From positions 1 to 64,000 of the forward strand of contig NZ_BMTL01000001.1 in NCBI RefSeq assembly GCF_014649655.1: DNA of 64,000 bases. The letters are read 5' to 3'. The DNA comes from Streptomyces humidus (GTDB lineage Bacteria > Actinomycetota > Actinomycetes > Streptomycetales > Streptomycetaceae). The notes beneath the pieces were generated by a model. The model saw nothing but the letters and a program-made list of their open reading frames with translations. It was not told the origin of the DNA and made no database searches. A program made the translations under genes and the position numbers. Shown piece by piece: positions 34,963-43,935 of the stretch; within the stretch, counting starts at the first letter, position 1; every line of letters begins with the position of its first letter.

Positions 34963-35732
34963 GCACGATACGAGTGAGCGGACTGCGCGTGCGGCACCGC
35001 AGGACCGTGGCGCTCGACGCCGTCGACCTGGACCTCGGCCCCGGTGTGCACGGTCTGCTCGGTCCGAACGGGGCCGGGAAGACGTCGCTGATCCGGGTCC
35101 TGGCGACCGTCGCGCAGGCGTCCGCCGGGCGGGTGGAGATCCTGGGTGAGGATGTCGGCGAACCGGCCCGGCGTGGCGCGGTCCGTGCGCGACTCGGCTA
35201 CCTCCCACAGGAGTTCGGCTATTACCCGGGCTTCACCGTGCGCGAGTTCGTCGCGTATGTGGCGTGGCTGAAGGACATGACCGCTGCGGACGTCCCGGCC
35301 GCGGTCGAGCTCGCCCTCCACCGGGTCGGTCTCGGCGACCGGGCCGACGCCAAGGTGAAGACGCTGTCCGGCGGCATGGTCCGCCGGCTGGGCATCGCCC
35401 AGGCCATCGTCAACGAGCCGGAGATCCTGCTCCTCGACGAGCCGACAGCCGGTCTCGACCCCGAGCAGCGCGTCGAGTTCCGCGCGCTGCTGCGCGAACT
35501 GGGCGTCCGCGCCACGGTCCTCGTCTCGACCCATCTGGTGGAGGACGTGGCCGCCGCCTGCACGGAGGTCACCCTCCTGGACGCGGGCAGGGTCGCCTAC
35601 CGGGGCACCCCGGCCTCGCTCAGCGCCGTCGGCGAGGCCACCGGGCCGGACGGCATCGGTGACAGCGGCATCGAACGCGGTTACACGGCAGCCCTGCGCG
35701 CCCACCGCACTCCCGTGGAGCCGACGCGATGA
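34959..35732 (+). CDS. ABC transporter ATP-binding protein (257 aa)
   Basis: Walker A is GPNGAGKTS (about residue 36). The Q-loop is GYLPQEFGYYPG, the signature is LSGGMVRRLGIAQAI, Walker B is ILLLDEPTAGLD, and the switch His is in VLVSTHLVEDV. The layout is of the CcmA/NatA/drug-export subfamily that pairs with ABC-2 membrane proteins. It overlaps both neighbours by four bases, which argues for fixed stoichiometry with the membrane genes on either side. Confidence 0.92.
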   Translation: MSTIRVSGLRVRHRRTVALDAVDLDLGPGVHGLLGPNGAGKTSLIRVLATVAQASAGRVEILGEDVGEPARRGAVRARLGYLPQEFGYYPGFTVREFVAYVAWLKDMTAADVPAAVELALHRVGLGDRADAKVKTLSGGMVRRLGIAQAIVNEPEILLLDEPTAGLDPEQRVEFRALLRELGVRATVLVSTHLVEDVAAACTEVTLLDAGRVAYRGTPASLSAVGEATGPDGIGDSGIERGYTAALRAHRTPVEPTR

Positions 35733-37075
35733 CCCTCGTGACCGGGGAGCGGGCCGCTCGGGGGGTCGCGCCGCACCCGCCGCACCCCCTGCGCGCCGAA
35801 GTCACCCGTGGTTTCGCCCCCTGGGCGGGAGTCGCCGCCTTCGTCACGTCGGCCGTGCTGCTGGCTGTCGAGGCGGACCGCTGGCAGGGCGGCTGGGCGG
35901 AGACCCGCACCGAGCTGCACGCCCTGCAGCTGATCCTCGTGCCTCTCGCTGCGGCCGCGGGCTGTCGGCAGGGCGGGCGCGAGCGGCGTCGGGCCACGGA
36001 GGAACTGTGGACGACGGCTGTACGCGGAGCGTTGGCCCGGTCGCTCGCCGCGGCGCTGCCGCTCGCGCTGTGGGTGGTGGCCGGGCATCTGCTCGCCGCG
36101 GCCGGGGCGCTCCTCGCGACCTGGCCGTACGCCCGCGGCGACCGGCCCTACACGGACCTGCTGCCGGCGGACACGGTGGTGCTCCTGTCCGCCGCGGTCG
36201 CCGGGCACGTCGTGGGGCGGCTGGTGCCCTGGCGGCCGGCGCCACCGCTGCTGGCGGCGGGCGGGTACCTCGGCCTTGGTCTGTCCGGGTGGGCGAGCGC
36301 GGGCGCCTGGCGCCACCTCGATCCGGCACTGCCCGTCGCGGAGGGCCTGGTCCCGGCAGGGCGGCAGCCGGTCGCGATGGCCGTGTGGGCGACCGGGCTG
36401 GCGGCGACCGCCGTCCTGGCCCACGCGCTCCGGGGACGACGTCGGTGGACCGCCCTGCTGCCGTTGGCGGCGGCGGTCGTCGCGGGCACGCTGCTGGTGC
36501 AGTCCGGGCCGGCGCTGTGGCAAGCGAACCCGTCCGAGGGCGGCCAGGTGTGCGACGCCTCGACCGCGCCGCAGGTCTGTGTGAACGCCCGCTACAGAGG
36601 CATGCTTCCGCAGGTCACGAAGGCCCTCTCGGGTGTCACCGGCCGCCTGGAGGGTGTACGGAATCTGCCCTCCCGGTTCGAGGACCGTCCGGGTGGGCCA
36701 GGCGACGGGGAGGCGCAGCTGCCCATGCTGACGCCGATCGGCGGGTCGGTCGTACGAGGCTGGCTGACCGATCCCGAGCAGTACGCATGGGAGGCGGTGG
36801 CCGCGCTGCAGGACCGCACGAAGTGCGGCGACGCGGACGCACGCGAGACAACGGCGGACGCCGCCGTCTCCGACTACCTCGCGCCGAACCCCCAGCAGGA
36901 GCACTTCGACGCGCTGGACGCGACGGGAGACGCCGCCCGGCGCGCCGAGCTGCGAGAACGGCGGGCGGCTCGCGAGCGGCTGGCTTCGATGGACGCCGAC
37001 GAGCGAAGGATCTGGCTGTCGGCCTACTTCGCCGCGGTCGGCGACTGCCGCCCGATGGGAGTGCCGGCCCTGTGA
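35729..37075 (+). CDS. Membrane protein of the ABC operon (448 aa)
   Basis: The ATG overlaps the ATPase stop. About seven hydrophobic helices lie in the first 260 residues (for example LPADTVVLLSAAVAGHVVG and MAVWATGLAATAVLAHAL). A hydrophilic C-terminal domain of about 180 residues follows, containing four cysteines, including CDASTAPQVC, that could form disulfides outside the membrane. I do not recognise a named family for the soluble part. Context makes it the likely permease partner of the ATPase, with the outer domain as a possible ligand sensor. Confidence 0.75.
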   Translation: MTLVTGERAARGVAPHPPHPLRAEVTRGFAPWAGVAAFVTSAVLLAVEADRWQGGWAETRTELHALQLILVPLAAAAGCRQGGRERRRATEELWTTAVRGALARSLAAALPLALWVVAGHLLAAAGALLATWPYARGDRPYTDLLPADTVVLLSAAVAGHVVGRLVPWRPAPPLLAAGGYLGLGLSGWASAGAWRHLDPALPVAEGLVPAGRQPVAMAVWATGLAATAVLAHALRGRRRWTALLPLAAAVVAGTLLVQSGPALWQANPSEGGQVCDASTAPQVCVNARYRGMLPQVTKALSGVTGRLEGVRNLPSRFEDRPGGPGDGEAQLPMLTPIGGSVVRGWLTDPEQYAWEAVAALQDRTKCGDADARETTADAAVSDYLAPNPQQEHFDALDATGDAARRAELRERRAARERLASMDADERRIWLSAYFAAVGDCRPMGVPAL

Positions 37076-37698
37076 GCCCGCGTCGTCGCGCCCTGACCGG
37101 CATCGGTCTCTACGCCCGCTCCCGCGGCCTGCCCCTCGCTCTCGCCCTGCTCGCCGGAGTCTGCGCGCTCGTCGTGGCGGCGGCGCATCGGACGGACGGC
37201 GCCTACGCGGCTCCGGGGTGGTGGGCATCGGTCGTGGTGCTGGGCCCCCTGTCGGCCGCCGCGCTGATCGGCGCGAGCCTGTACGCCCCGTCCGACGAAC
37301 TGGACCGCACGGCCGTGCGCCCCTGGTGGCCCCGGAGACTGGTTCACCTGCTCGCCCTGTCGGCCCTCGCCTGCGTGCCGCTCGCGCTCACCGGGTCCGG
37401 TGAGGGGTCCGCTTCCGTCACCGCGGCCTTGGTCCGCAACCTGCTCGGCTGCGTCGGCGTCACCGCGGCCTCGGCCGTACTGGTCGGCGCACGGCTGAGC
37501 TGGCTGCCCGCGTTGTGCTGCGTCGGCGCGGTCCACCTGGCGTCGAGCGAGGTCCGCGGGTGGGCGGTCGGGGTGTGGGGATGGCCGACGCGGCCGGGGC
37601 AGGAGGCGGGGGCGTGGCTGGCGGCGGACGTCGTGTTCGTCCTGGGCGCGGCGCTGCACGCGGCACGCGGGCCCCGGCCGGAAGGCCCGCGTGCCTGA
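37072..37698 (+). CDS. Membrane protein, last gene of the sigma/ABC operon (208 aa)
   Basis: A GTG start overlaps the previous stop (GTGA). Five to six hydrophobic helices are visible, such as LPLALALLAGVCALVVAAA and WWASVVVLGPLSAAALIGAS. There is no soluble domain. It probably forms the second membrane subunit of the exporter or sensor complex. It is absent as a stand-alone frame because the long upstream reading frame has no stop; the overlap pattern and helix content fix the start here. Confidence 0.75.
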   Translation: MSPRRRALTGIGLYARSRGLPLALALLAGVCALVVAAAHRTDGAYAAPGWWASVVVLGPLSAAALIGASLYAPSDELDRTAVRPWWPRRLVHLLALSALACVPLALTGSGEGSASVTAALVRNLLGCVGVTAASAVLVGARLSWLPALCCVGAVHLASSEVRGWAVGVWGWPTRPGQEAGAWLAADVVFVLGAALHAARGPRPEGPRA

Positions 37699-38105
37699 GG
37701 CGACGCACCGCCCCGACGGCGGGGGAGCGAGCGGCTGCTGCGGCGGCCACGGCAACGACGGCGAGGGACGTGTCCGGGGAGGGACGGGGCTTTGTGCGCC
37801 CCCGTGCGCGCCGGTTCACTGCTGCGCGCCTGTTCACTGCTGCGCGCCGGTTCACTGCTGCGCGCCTGTTCACTGCTGCGCGCCTGTTCACTGCTGCGCG
37901 CCGGTTCGCTGCTGCGCGCCGGGCGGCTCCCGGCCGATACGGACCGGTACCCAACGCGCGGTGCACGGTGCGACGCACGGTTCGACGGCCGGGCGGGCGC
38001 GGGGTCGCCGGGCCGCGCGCCACGGCCCGGCGTTCGCGTCCCGAAGGGCCCCGCGGCGGGTGTCCGCTCGGCGCCACGGGGCATGAAGAAGCCCGGATCG
38101 ATCGG
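37699..38105. other. Intergenic region dominated by a minisatellite
   Basis: This 407-base region lies between two convergent genes. Apart from the 18-bp tandem repeat listed separately, it is GC-rich and I can support no gene in it. Confidence 0.6.
37813..37920 (+). repeat. 18-bp tandem repeat, six units
   Basis: Units of the form (gg/tg)ttcactgctgcgcgcc repeat six times head to tail without spacers. Units 1 and 3 start with gg, units 2, 4 and 5 with tg, and unit 6 has a c-g change (ttcgctg). The alternation of the two variants suggests expansion by more than one unit at a time. The repeat length is a multiple of three, but no credible gene spans it. Confidence 0.95.
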
Positions 38106-38642
38106 CTACGCGGAGATGCCGTCGATCCGGGCCAGGGCGTCGTCCGCGCCGTACGGCTGCAGGTACGGCAGCCAGCGCGGATCCCGGTGGCCCGTGCCGA
38201 TGATGCGCCAGGCGAGGCCGGAGGGAGGGGCGGGTTTGTGACGCAGCCGCCAGCCGATCTCGACGAGGTGGCGGTCGGCCTTGACATGGTTGCAGCGACG
38301 GCAGGACGCGACGACGTTGTCCCACACGTGCTTGCCCCCGCGACTGCGCGGGATGACGTGGTCGACGCTGGTTGCGACGCCACCGCAGTACATGCACCGG
38401 CCCCCGTCCCGCGCGAAGAGCGCTCGACGGGTCAGAGGAACAGGCCCGCGGTAGGGAACACGGACGAATCGCTTGAGCCGGACCACGCTGGGTGCGGGGA
38501 CTGTGACGGTCGCGCTGTGCATGAAGGCGCCGGATTCCTCCAGGGAGACTGCCTTGTTCTCCAGGACGAGGATGAGCGCGCGGCGTAGCGGTACGACGCC
38601 GAGCGGCTCGTACGACGCGTTGAGGACCAGGACATGCGGCAC
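38106..38642 (-). CDS. HNH endonuclease-family protein (178 aa)
   Basis: The HNH motif is complete: CMYCGG, then DHVIPRSRGGKHVWDNVV, then CRRCNHVKADR, with the zinc-binding Cys pairs around the catalytic His-Asn-His core. The N-terminal LVLNASYEPLGVVPLRRAL domain is the conserved front part of a widespread actinobacterial HNH family of unknown role. The GTG start follows GGAGGCATCC, a perfect ribosome site. It stands alone, divergent from the MscS gene, so it is unlikely to be a restriction enzyme with a partner. Confidence 0.9.
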   Translation of the reverse strand: MPHVLVLNASYEPLGVVPLRRALILVLENKAVSLEESGAFMHSATVTVPAPSVVRLKRFVRVPYRGPVPLTRRALFARDGGRCMYCGGVATSVDHVIPRSRGGKHVWDNVVASCRRCNHVKADRHLVEIGWRLRHKPAPPSGLAWRIIGTGHRDPRWLPYLQPYGADDALARIDGISA

Positions 38643-38966
38643 GGATGCCTCCTTGGGCGTCGGCGGCGCGTGGCTCGCGCCGGGACGATCTGCAGTCAGT
38701 CTCCCCTCTTGCCTGGTGGACGCGCCACCATGTCCCGGTAACGGGCTGGGAGTGTTTTCGACCACACGCTGTCTCCTCCCCTGGACCAGGGCCTGTCCAA
38801 GCGCAGGTGAGGGCTGTCTCTCCTTCACGGAACTCGCCGAACCACACACACTGCCCCGTTAGTGTGGTGGTTCTGTCCGTCCGGTGGCCTTTCCGTGACC
38901 TTGCAGCGCGCGTCGCCCTTGACCGCCGCACCGGCTGGAGCAGAGCAGCACCTGGAGGTACCTGCC
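38643..38966. other. Divergent promoter region of the HNH and MscS genes
   Basis: These 324 bases separate the two divergent starts. A frame in line with the MscS gene begins at 38862, but the GGAGG site before 38967 marks the better start. No strong palindrome is seen. Confidence 0.5.
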
Positions 38967-40079
38967 GTGTCCTTGTCCGCCGTCCTTCCGGCCGCCGGCG
39001 CGTCACCGTCGCCGACTCCCTCCGAGTCGCCGACGGCGGTGACCGTCCCGTCGCTCCAGGACGCCCAGGAGAGCGCGACGAACGCGGCCAGCTGGGTCGA
39101 GCAGAACTGGTCGACCTGGCTGGCGATCGGCCTGAGAGTCCTGCTGATCCTGGTGATCGCGGTGGTGCTGAGAGTGGTCGTGCAGCGGTCGATCACCAAG
39201 CTGATCGACCGGATGAACCGCACGGTCTCCTCCGTCGACGGCACGGCGCTGGGCGGGCTGCTGGTCAACAACGAGCGGCGGCGTCAGCGCTCGCAGGCGA
39301 TCGGCTCGGTGCTGCGCTCGGTGGCGAGTTTCCTGATCCTGGGCACGGCCGCGCTGATGGTGCTGGGCACCTTCGAGATCAACCTGGCCCCGCTGCTGGC
39401 CTCGGCCGGCGTCGCGGGCGTGGCGATCGGTTTCGGCGCGCGCAACCTGGTCACGGACTTCCTCTCCGGCGTGTTCATGATCCTCGAGGACCAGTACGGC
39501 GTCGGCGACCAGATCGACGCGGGCGTGGCCACCGGTGAGGTCATCGAGGTGGGGCTGCGCGTGACGAAGCTGCGCGGCGCCAACGGTGAGATCTGGTACG
39601 TCCGCAACGGCGAGGTCAAGCGGATCGGCAACCTGTCGCAGGGCTGGGCGACGGCCGGCGTCGACGTGACCGTCAAGGCCTCCGAGGACCTCGACCGGGT
39701 GAAGGCGACGCTGGACGAGGTCGCCGAGAAGATGAGCAAGGAAGAGCCCTGGAACGAGCTCCTGTGGAGCCCGATCGAGGTTCTCGGCCTCGACAGCGTG
39801 CTGCTCGACTCGATGGTGGTCCGGATCTCGGCGAAGACGATGCCGGGCAAGTCCCTGGCGGTCGAGCGCGAGCTGCGCTGGCGCGTCAAGCGCGCTTTCG
39901 ACGCGGCCGACATCCGCATCGTGGGCGGTGCGACCGCCCCGGTGACGGAGGACCTGGCCGACCCGACGGCCGCCGTGGCGGCGCCGTCCGCCTTCTCCAA
40001 CGCGGACTCGCCGCAGGTGGCGGCGACCACGCCGATCACACCACCGCGGGCGGCCGCACCGTCGACCCCCGCGAAGTAG
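38967..40079 (+). CDS. Small-conductance mechanosensitive channel (MscS family, 370 aa)
   Basis: After a Pro/Ser/Thr-rich start, hydrophobic helices are seen at WLAIGLRVLLILVIAVVLRV and at SFLILGTAALMVLGTFEI. The pore-lining helix LLASAGVAGVAIGFGARNLV follows (about residues 142-161), with the Ala/Gly packing typical of MscS TM3. The beta domain motif EDQYGVGDQIDAG follows it. The channel releases solutes on hypo-osmotic shock. The GTG start is chosen for its GGAGG site; the upstream ATG frame would add 35 residues. The 40 C-terminal residues are Ala/Pro/Thr-rich. Confidence 0.9.
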   Translation: MSLSAVLPAAGASPSPTPSESPTAVTVPSLQDAQESATNAASWVEQNWSTWLAIGLRVLLILVIAVVLRVVVQRSITKLIDRMNRTVSSVDGTALGGLLVNNERRRQRSQAIGSVLRSVASFLILGTAALMVLGTFEINLAPLLASAGVAGVAIGFGARNLVTDFLSGVFMILEDQYGVGDQIDAGVATGEVIEVGLRVTKLRGANGEIWYVRNGEVKRIGNLSQGWATAGVDVTVKASEDLDRVKATLDEVAEKMSKEEPWNELLWSPIEVLGLDSVLLDSMVVRISAKTMPGKSLAVERELRWRVKRAFDAADIRIVGGATAPVTEDLADPTAAVAAPSAFSNADSPQVAATTPITPPRAAAPSTPAK

Positions 40080-40120
40080 CGGAACGGTTCGGCACACTCG
40101 CTCGAGGCCGCCCTTCGCAC

Positions 40121-40160
40121 CGCCCACAGGTAACGACTGCGTTGCCTGTGGGCGTTTTCC
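40121..40160 (+). terminator. Intrinsic terminator after the MscS gene
   Basis: The stem cgcccacaggtaacg (40121-40135) pairs with cgttgcctgtgggcg (40140-40154) with one mismatch around a 4-base loop. It is followed by ttttccgtttt, a clear T-rich tail. Confidence 0.9.
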
Positions 40161-40171
40161 GTTTTCACGCC

Positions 40172-40201
40172 TTGACGTCCCCTTCGCCCCGGGCCTACCT
40201 T
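40172..40201 (+). promoter_or_regulatory. csnR-K promoter
   Basis: TTGACG (40172-40177) and TACCTT (40196-40201) are separated by 18 bases, matching the vegetative consensus TTGACN-N18-TANNNT. Predicted transcription starts at about 40208, just before the operator palindrome at 40214. Confidence 0.65.
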
Positions 40202-40213
40202 CCCTTCCACCGA

Positions 40214-40228
40214 TAGGAAACTTTCCTA
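40214..40228 (+). promoter_or_regulatory. CsnR operator palindrome
   Basis: taggaaactttccta is a near-perfect palindrome. It corresponds to the AGGAAA-TTTCCT element I recall as the CsnR-box described for Streptomyces chitosanase and csnR-K genes. It starts about six bases after the predicted transcription start, so a bound repressor would block promoter escape. Confidence 0.75.
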
Positions 40229-40301
40229 ACAGTAGCCGGATGTGGACGTTCGTCCGGCGCCCCTGAGAAGCTGTGCAGTCCAGAAAGGCAGGTGTCGATC
40301 C

Positions 40302-41513
40302 ATGGCAGGAACCGCCGGCACGCCGGGCACCCCGCGCGTCCTGCGCGCCATGAACGACCGGGCGGCCCTCGACCTGCTGCTGGCGCACGGCCCCCTGTCC
40401 CGCACCCGCATCGGCAAGCTCACCGGCCTGTCCAAGCCCACCGCCTCACAGCTCCTGGCCCGCCTGGAGGCGGCCGGACTGGTGCTGGCGACCGGCACCA
40501 CCGAAGGCCGCCCCGGCCCCAACGCCCAGCTGTACGAGGTCAACCCGGCCGCCGCGTACGCCGCGGGACTCGACGTCACCCCCGAGCGCGTCCTCGCCGC
40601 CGTCGCCGACCTCACCGGCCGGACCGTGGGCGCGCACGAAGTGCCCACGCCGGGCAGGAAGACCACCGGCGCGGTCGTACAGCAGGTCACCGACGCCCTC
40701 GACGGCGCGGTGAAGGCGGCCGGCCTCACCCGTGCCGACGTGCGCCGGCTCGTCGTCGCCACCCCCGGCGCCTTCGACCCCACCACCGGCCGGCTGCGCT
40801 ACGCCTCCCACCTGCCCGGCTGGCACTCCCCCGCGCTGCTCGACGACCTCGCCGCAGCCCTGCCGATGCCGGTCGAGTACGAGAACGACGTCAATCTCGC
40901 CGCCGTCGCCGAACAACGGCTCGGCGCGGCCCGCGGACACGAGGACTTCGTCCTGCTGTGGAACGAGGGCGGCCTCGGCGCCGCGCTCGTCCTCGGCGGC
41001 CGGCTGCACCGCGGCTGGACCGGCGGCGCGGGAGAGGTGGGTTTCCTTCCGGTTCCGGGCGCGCCCCTGGTCCGGCAGGTGACCAAAGCCAACAGCGGCG
41101 GCTACCAGGAGCTGGCCGGTTCGCAGGCCCTCCCCCGGCTGGCCCGGGAACTGGGCATGAGCGGCGTCCCGTCCGGTCCCTACGCCGAGGCGGCGGCCGA
41201 GCTCGTGGCGCGGGCGGCCGCCGAGGACACCGTCCTGAACCGGCTGCTGCTCCAGACGTACGCGACCCGGCTCGCAACCGGCCTCGCCTCGCTCGTCTCG
41301 GTGCTCGACCCCGAACTCGTCGTCCTCAGCGGCGCCTCCCTGACGGCCGGCGGCGAAGTGCTGCGCGCGCTCGTCCAGGCCGAGCTGGAGGAGCTGGCCG
41401 CGTCGCGGCCCAAGCTGGTCATGGGCGACGTCACCGAACGGCCCGTGCTGCGCGGCGCGCTGGAGAGCGCGCTGGCGGCCGTCCGCGACGAGGTCTTCGA
41501 CACCTCGCGCTAG
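40302..41513 (+). CDS. csnR: ROK-family transcriptional repressor CsnR (403 aa)
   Basis: The N-terminal winged helix (ALDLLLAHGPLSRTRIGKLTG, then LSKPTASQLLARLEAAGLV) is joined to a ROK sugar-kinase-like domain with VEYENDVNLAAVAEQRLGAA and LGAALVLGGRL. The domain layout and its position before csnEFGHK identify CsnR, the repressor known to control chitosan-oligosaccharide uptake and chitosanase genes and to be released by chitosan-derived oligomers. The start is the ATG giving MAGTAGTPGTPRV. The 120 bases to csnE are pyrimidine-rich and show no second operator, consistent with a single csnR-K transcript. Confidence 0.88.
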   Translation: MAGTAGTPGTPRVLRAMNDRAALDLLLAHGPLSRTRIGKLTGLSKPTASQLLARLEAAGLVLATGTTEGRPGPNAQLYEVNPAAAYAAGLDVTPERVLAAVADLTGRTVGAHEVPTPGRKTTGAVVQQVTDALDGAVKAAGLTRADVRRLVVATPGAFDPTTGRLRYASHLPGWHSPALLDDLAAALPMPVEYENDVNLAAVAEQRLGAARGHEDFVLLWNEGGLGAALVLGGRLHRGWTGGAGEVGFLPVPGAPLVRQVTKANSGGYQELAGSQALPRLARELGMSGVPSGPYAEAAAELVARAAAEDTVLNRLLLQTYATRLATGLASLVSVLDPELVVLSGASLTAGGEVLRALVQAELEELAASRPKLVMGDVTERPVLRGALESALAAVRDEVFDTSR

Positions 41514-41633
41514 TCCGGCCCGCGGCAGACCCGTTCTTCCGCCCCCTCCCGCCCTCCCCCTCCCCTCTCCTCACCTCTTCGCGCTCTTCACCTCGCCTCA
41601 CCTCACCCTGCCCTGACCCTGGAAGGCTCCGCC

Positions 41634-42983
41634 ATGCCCACACGCATACCCGAAGTCGTCCGAAAGGCGGCTTTCGCCCTCACCGTCTCCACCGCCCTCC
41701 TGCTGAGCACCACCGCATGCACCGGCCAGTCCCCCTCCGGGGCCGGCGACGACGCGTCCAAGGAGCAGACCATCACCTTCTGGCACGCCTGGAGCGCGCC
41801 GAACGAGGTGAAGGCCGTGCGGGCCCTGGTCGCGGGCTTCGAGAAGACGCACCCCGGCATCCATGTGAACGTCGTCGGCAACATGACCGACGACAAGATC
41901 AACCAGGCGCTGCGCGCGGGCGGCAGCAAGGCGCCCGACGTCATCTCGTCGTTCACCACCAACAACGTCGGCAAGTTCTGCTCCTCGGGCGCCCTGGTCG
42001 ACCTCAACCCCTTCTTCGAGAAGGCGCACATCGACCCGGGGACCACCTTCCCGAAGGCGATGAACCAGTACACCCAGTACGAACGCGACCGCTGCGCGGC
42101 CCCCCTGCTGGGCGACGCCTACGGCCTCTACTACAACAAGACCGCGTTCGCGAAGGCGGGCATCAAGGCCCCGCCGAAGACCTGGTCCGAGTTCGAGGCC
42201 GACGCCAAGAAGCTGACGATCCCTCAGGGCGACTCGTACAAGCAGCTCGGGTTCATGCCGGACTACCACGGCTGGGAGACGACGACCGAGCACTACATGG
42301 GCCAGTTCTCGCCCACCTACTTCGACAGGTCCGGCAAGTCCACGATCGCCACCGACCCGGCCGTCGCCGCCGCCCTCACTCTGCAGAAGAGGCTCGTCGA
42401 CGGCCTCGGCGGCTTCACGAGGCTGGAGAGGTTCCGGGCCGGCCTCGGCGACGAGTGGGGCCCCAGGCACCCCTTCCAGACCGGCCAGGTGGCCATGCAG
42501 CTGGACGGCGAGTGGCGTCTGGGCATGGCGATGGAGGCCGAGCCCGACTTCGAGATCGGCGTCGCCCCGCTGCCCGTGCCCGACGACCGGGCCGCCGGGT
42601 ACGGCAAGGGCTACATCACCGGCACCATCGCCGGCATCGCCGCAACCAGCAAGAAGCAGAACGCCGCCTGGGAACTGCTGAAGTACATGACCACCGACAC
42701 GGGCGCGGTCGTCGCCTTCTCCAACGCCATCCACAACGTGCCGTCCACGCTGGCCGCGCTGAAGTCCCCCGACCTGAAGTACGACCCGCGCTTCAAGACG
42801 TTCCTGGACATCGCCGCCGACCCGGACTCGACGACCTCCCCCGCCTCGGTCAACGGCGGCGTGTACCTCACGACCATCCAGCAGCTCGGCTACGACTACG
42901 AGAGCGGCAAGGTCACCGACCTGCGGGCCGGCCTGGAGAAGGCCGCGGCGCAGATCGACACGGACATCGCACAGGCGAAGTAG
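41634..42983 (+). CDS. csnE: Extracellular sugar-binding lipoprotein CsnE (449 aa)
   Basis: The N-terminus is a lipoprotein signal: a basic start, the hydrophobic core FALTVSTALLLSTTAC, and a Cys at about residue 29 for lipid attachment. The mature part is a family 1 solute-binding protein of the maltose/oligosaccharide type, with FWHAWSAPNEVKAVRALV, the PLLGDAYGLYYNK hinge and AMQLDGEWRLGMA. It captures chito-oligosaccharides (glucosamine oligomers) for the permeases encoded next. An ATG with GGAAGG upstream begins the gene. Confidence 0.88.
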   Translation: MPTRIPEVVRKAAFALTVSTALLLSTTACTGQSPSGAGDDASKEQTITFWHAWSAPNEVKAVRALVAGFEKTHPGIHVNVVGNMTDDKINQALRAGGSKAPDVISSFTTNNVGKFCSSGALVDLNPFFEKAHIDPGTTFPKAMNQYTQYERDRCAAPLLGDAYGLYYNKTAFAKAGIKAPPKTWSEFEADAKKLTIPQGDSYKQLGFMPDYHGWETTTEHYMGQFSPTYFDRSGKSTIATDPAVAAALTLQKRLVDGLGGFTRLERFRAGLGDEWGPRHPFQTGQVAMQLDGEWRLGMAMEAEPDFEIGVAPLPVPDDRAAGYGKGYITGTIAGIAATSKKQNAAWELLKYMTTDTGAVVAFSNAIHNVPSTLAALKSPDLKYDPRFKTFLDIAADPDSTTSPASVNGGVYLTTIQQLGYDYESGKVTDLRAGLEKAAAQIDTDIAQAK

Positions 42984-42985
42984 CG

Positions 42986-43930
42986 ATGGCCGCCGCCCAC
43001 ACGCTGAAGGCGAAGCACCGGCGCTCGGCGCTGCGCACCCTCGCCTTCCTCTCGCCCTGGTTGACCGGGTTCGCGGTCTTCTTCGCCTACCCGATGATCT
43101 CGACGGTCTACTTCTCGTTCATGCACTACGACGGCTTCAGACCGCCGGCCTGGAGCGGCACGAGGAACTGGACGTATGTCTTCGCGCACTACCCGTTCTT
43201 CTGGCCCGCCCTGCGCAACACCCTCTGGCTGGTCGTGATCATGGTGACGCTGCGGGTTCTGTTCGGTCTGGGGATCGGCCTGCTGATCACGAAGATCAAG
43301 ACGGGCACGGGGATCTTCCGCACCCTCTTCTACCTGCCCTACCTGGCCCCGCCGGTGGCCGCGACCATGGCGTTCGCGTTCCTGCTCAACCCCGGCACGG
43401 GCCCGGTGAACTCGATCCTGGAGAGGGCGGGCGTCCCGGCCCCGGGCTGGTTCGACGACCCGGACTGGTCCAAGCCGGCGCTCACGCTGATGTTCCTGTG
43501 GGGGGTCGGCGACCTGATGGTCGTCTTCATGGCGGCGCTGCTCGACGTGCCGAAGGAGCAGTACGAGGCGGCGGAGCTGGACGGCGCGTCGGCATGGCAG
43601 CGGTTCCGGTACGTCACCCTGCCCGCCATCTCGCCGATCATCATGTTCGCCGTCGTGACCGGCGTGATCGCGGCGATGCAGTGCTACACCCAGCCGCTCG
43701 TCGCCGGGAAGGTCGCCTCGGGCGTGATCCAGGGCGCGGGCACCATGTTCGAGCCCGGCTACCCCGAGCACTCCACGCTCACCCTCCCCCAGCTCGTCTA
43801 CAACCTCGGCTTCCAGCGCTTCGACTACGGCTCCGCCTGCGTCGTCGCCCTGGTCCTGTTCGCCCTGTCGATGGCGTTCACCGCGCTGTTGATGCGTCGC
43901 CGGGGCGGCCTCATCCAGGCAGGTGACTGA
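42986..43930 (+). CDS. csnF: ABC sugar permease CsnF (314 aa)
   Basis: Six membrane helices are visible, starting LAFLSPWLTGFAVFFAYPMI. The cytoplasmic EAA loop that contacts the ATPase is seen as EAAELDGASAWQRFRYVTLP (about residues 193-212). The gene begins two bases after the csnE stop. It is the MalF-type subunit of the importer. No ATPase gene is in the operon, as expected for Streptomyces sugar importers, which share the multitasking ATPase MsiK encoded elsewhere. Confidence 0.9.
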   Translation: MAAAHTLKAKHRRSALRTLAFLSPWLTGFAVFFAYPMISTVYFSFMHYDGFRPPAWSGTRNWTYVFAHYPFFWPALRNTLWLVVIMVTLRVLFGLGIGLLITKIKTGTGIFRTLFYLPYLAPPVAATMAFAFLLNPGTGPVNSILERAGVPAPGWFDDPDWSKPALTLMFLWGVGDLMVVFMAALLDVPKEQYEAAELDGASAWQRFRYVTLPAISPIIMFAVVTGVIAAMQCYTQPLVAGKVASGVIQGAGTMFEPGYPEHSTLTLPQLVYNLGFQRFDYGSACVVALVLFALSMAFTALLMRRRGGLIQAGD

Positions 43931-43935
43931 ACCGT

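Noticed and set aside
37813..37920. Possible CRISPR array
   Set aside because: The 18-bp units are contiguous with no unique spacers and there are no cas genes nearby.
37691..38086. Cys-rich ORF with repeated CCAPVH units
   Set aside because: The peptide repeat is only the 18-bp minisatellite read in frame. There is no ribosome site, and the other two frames are equally open.
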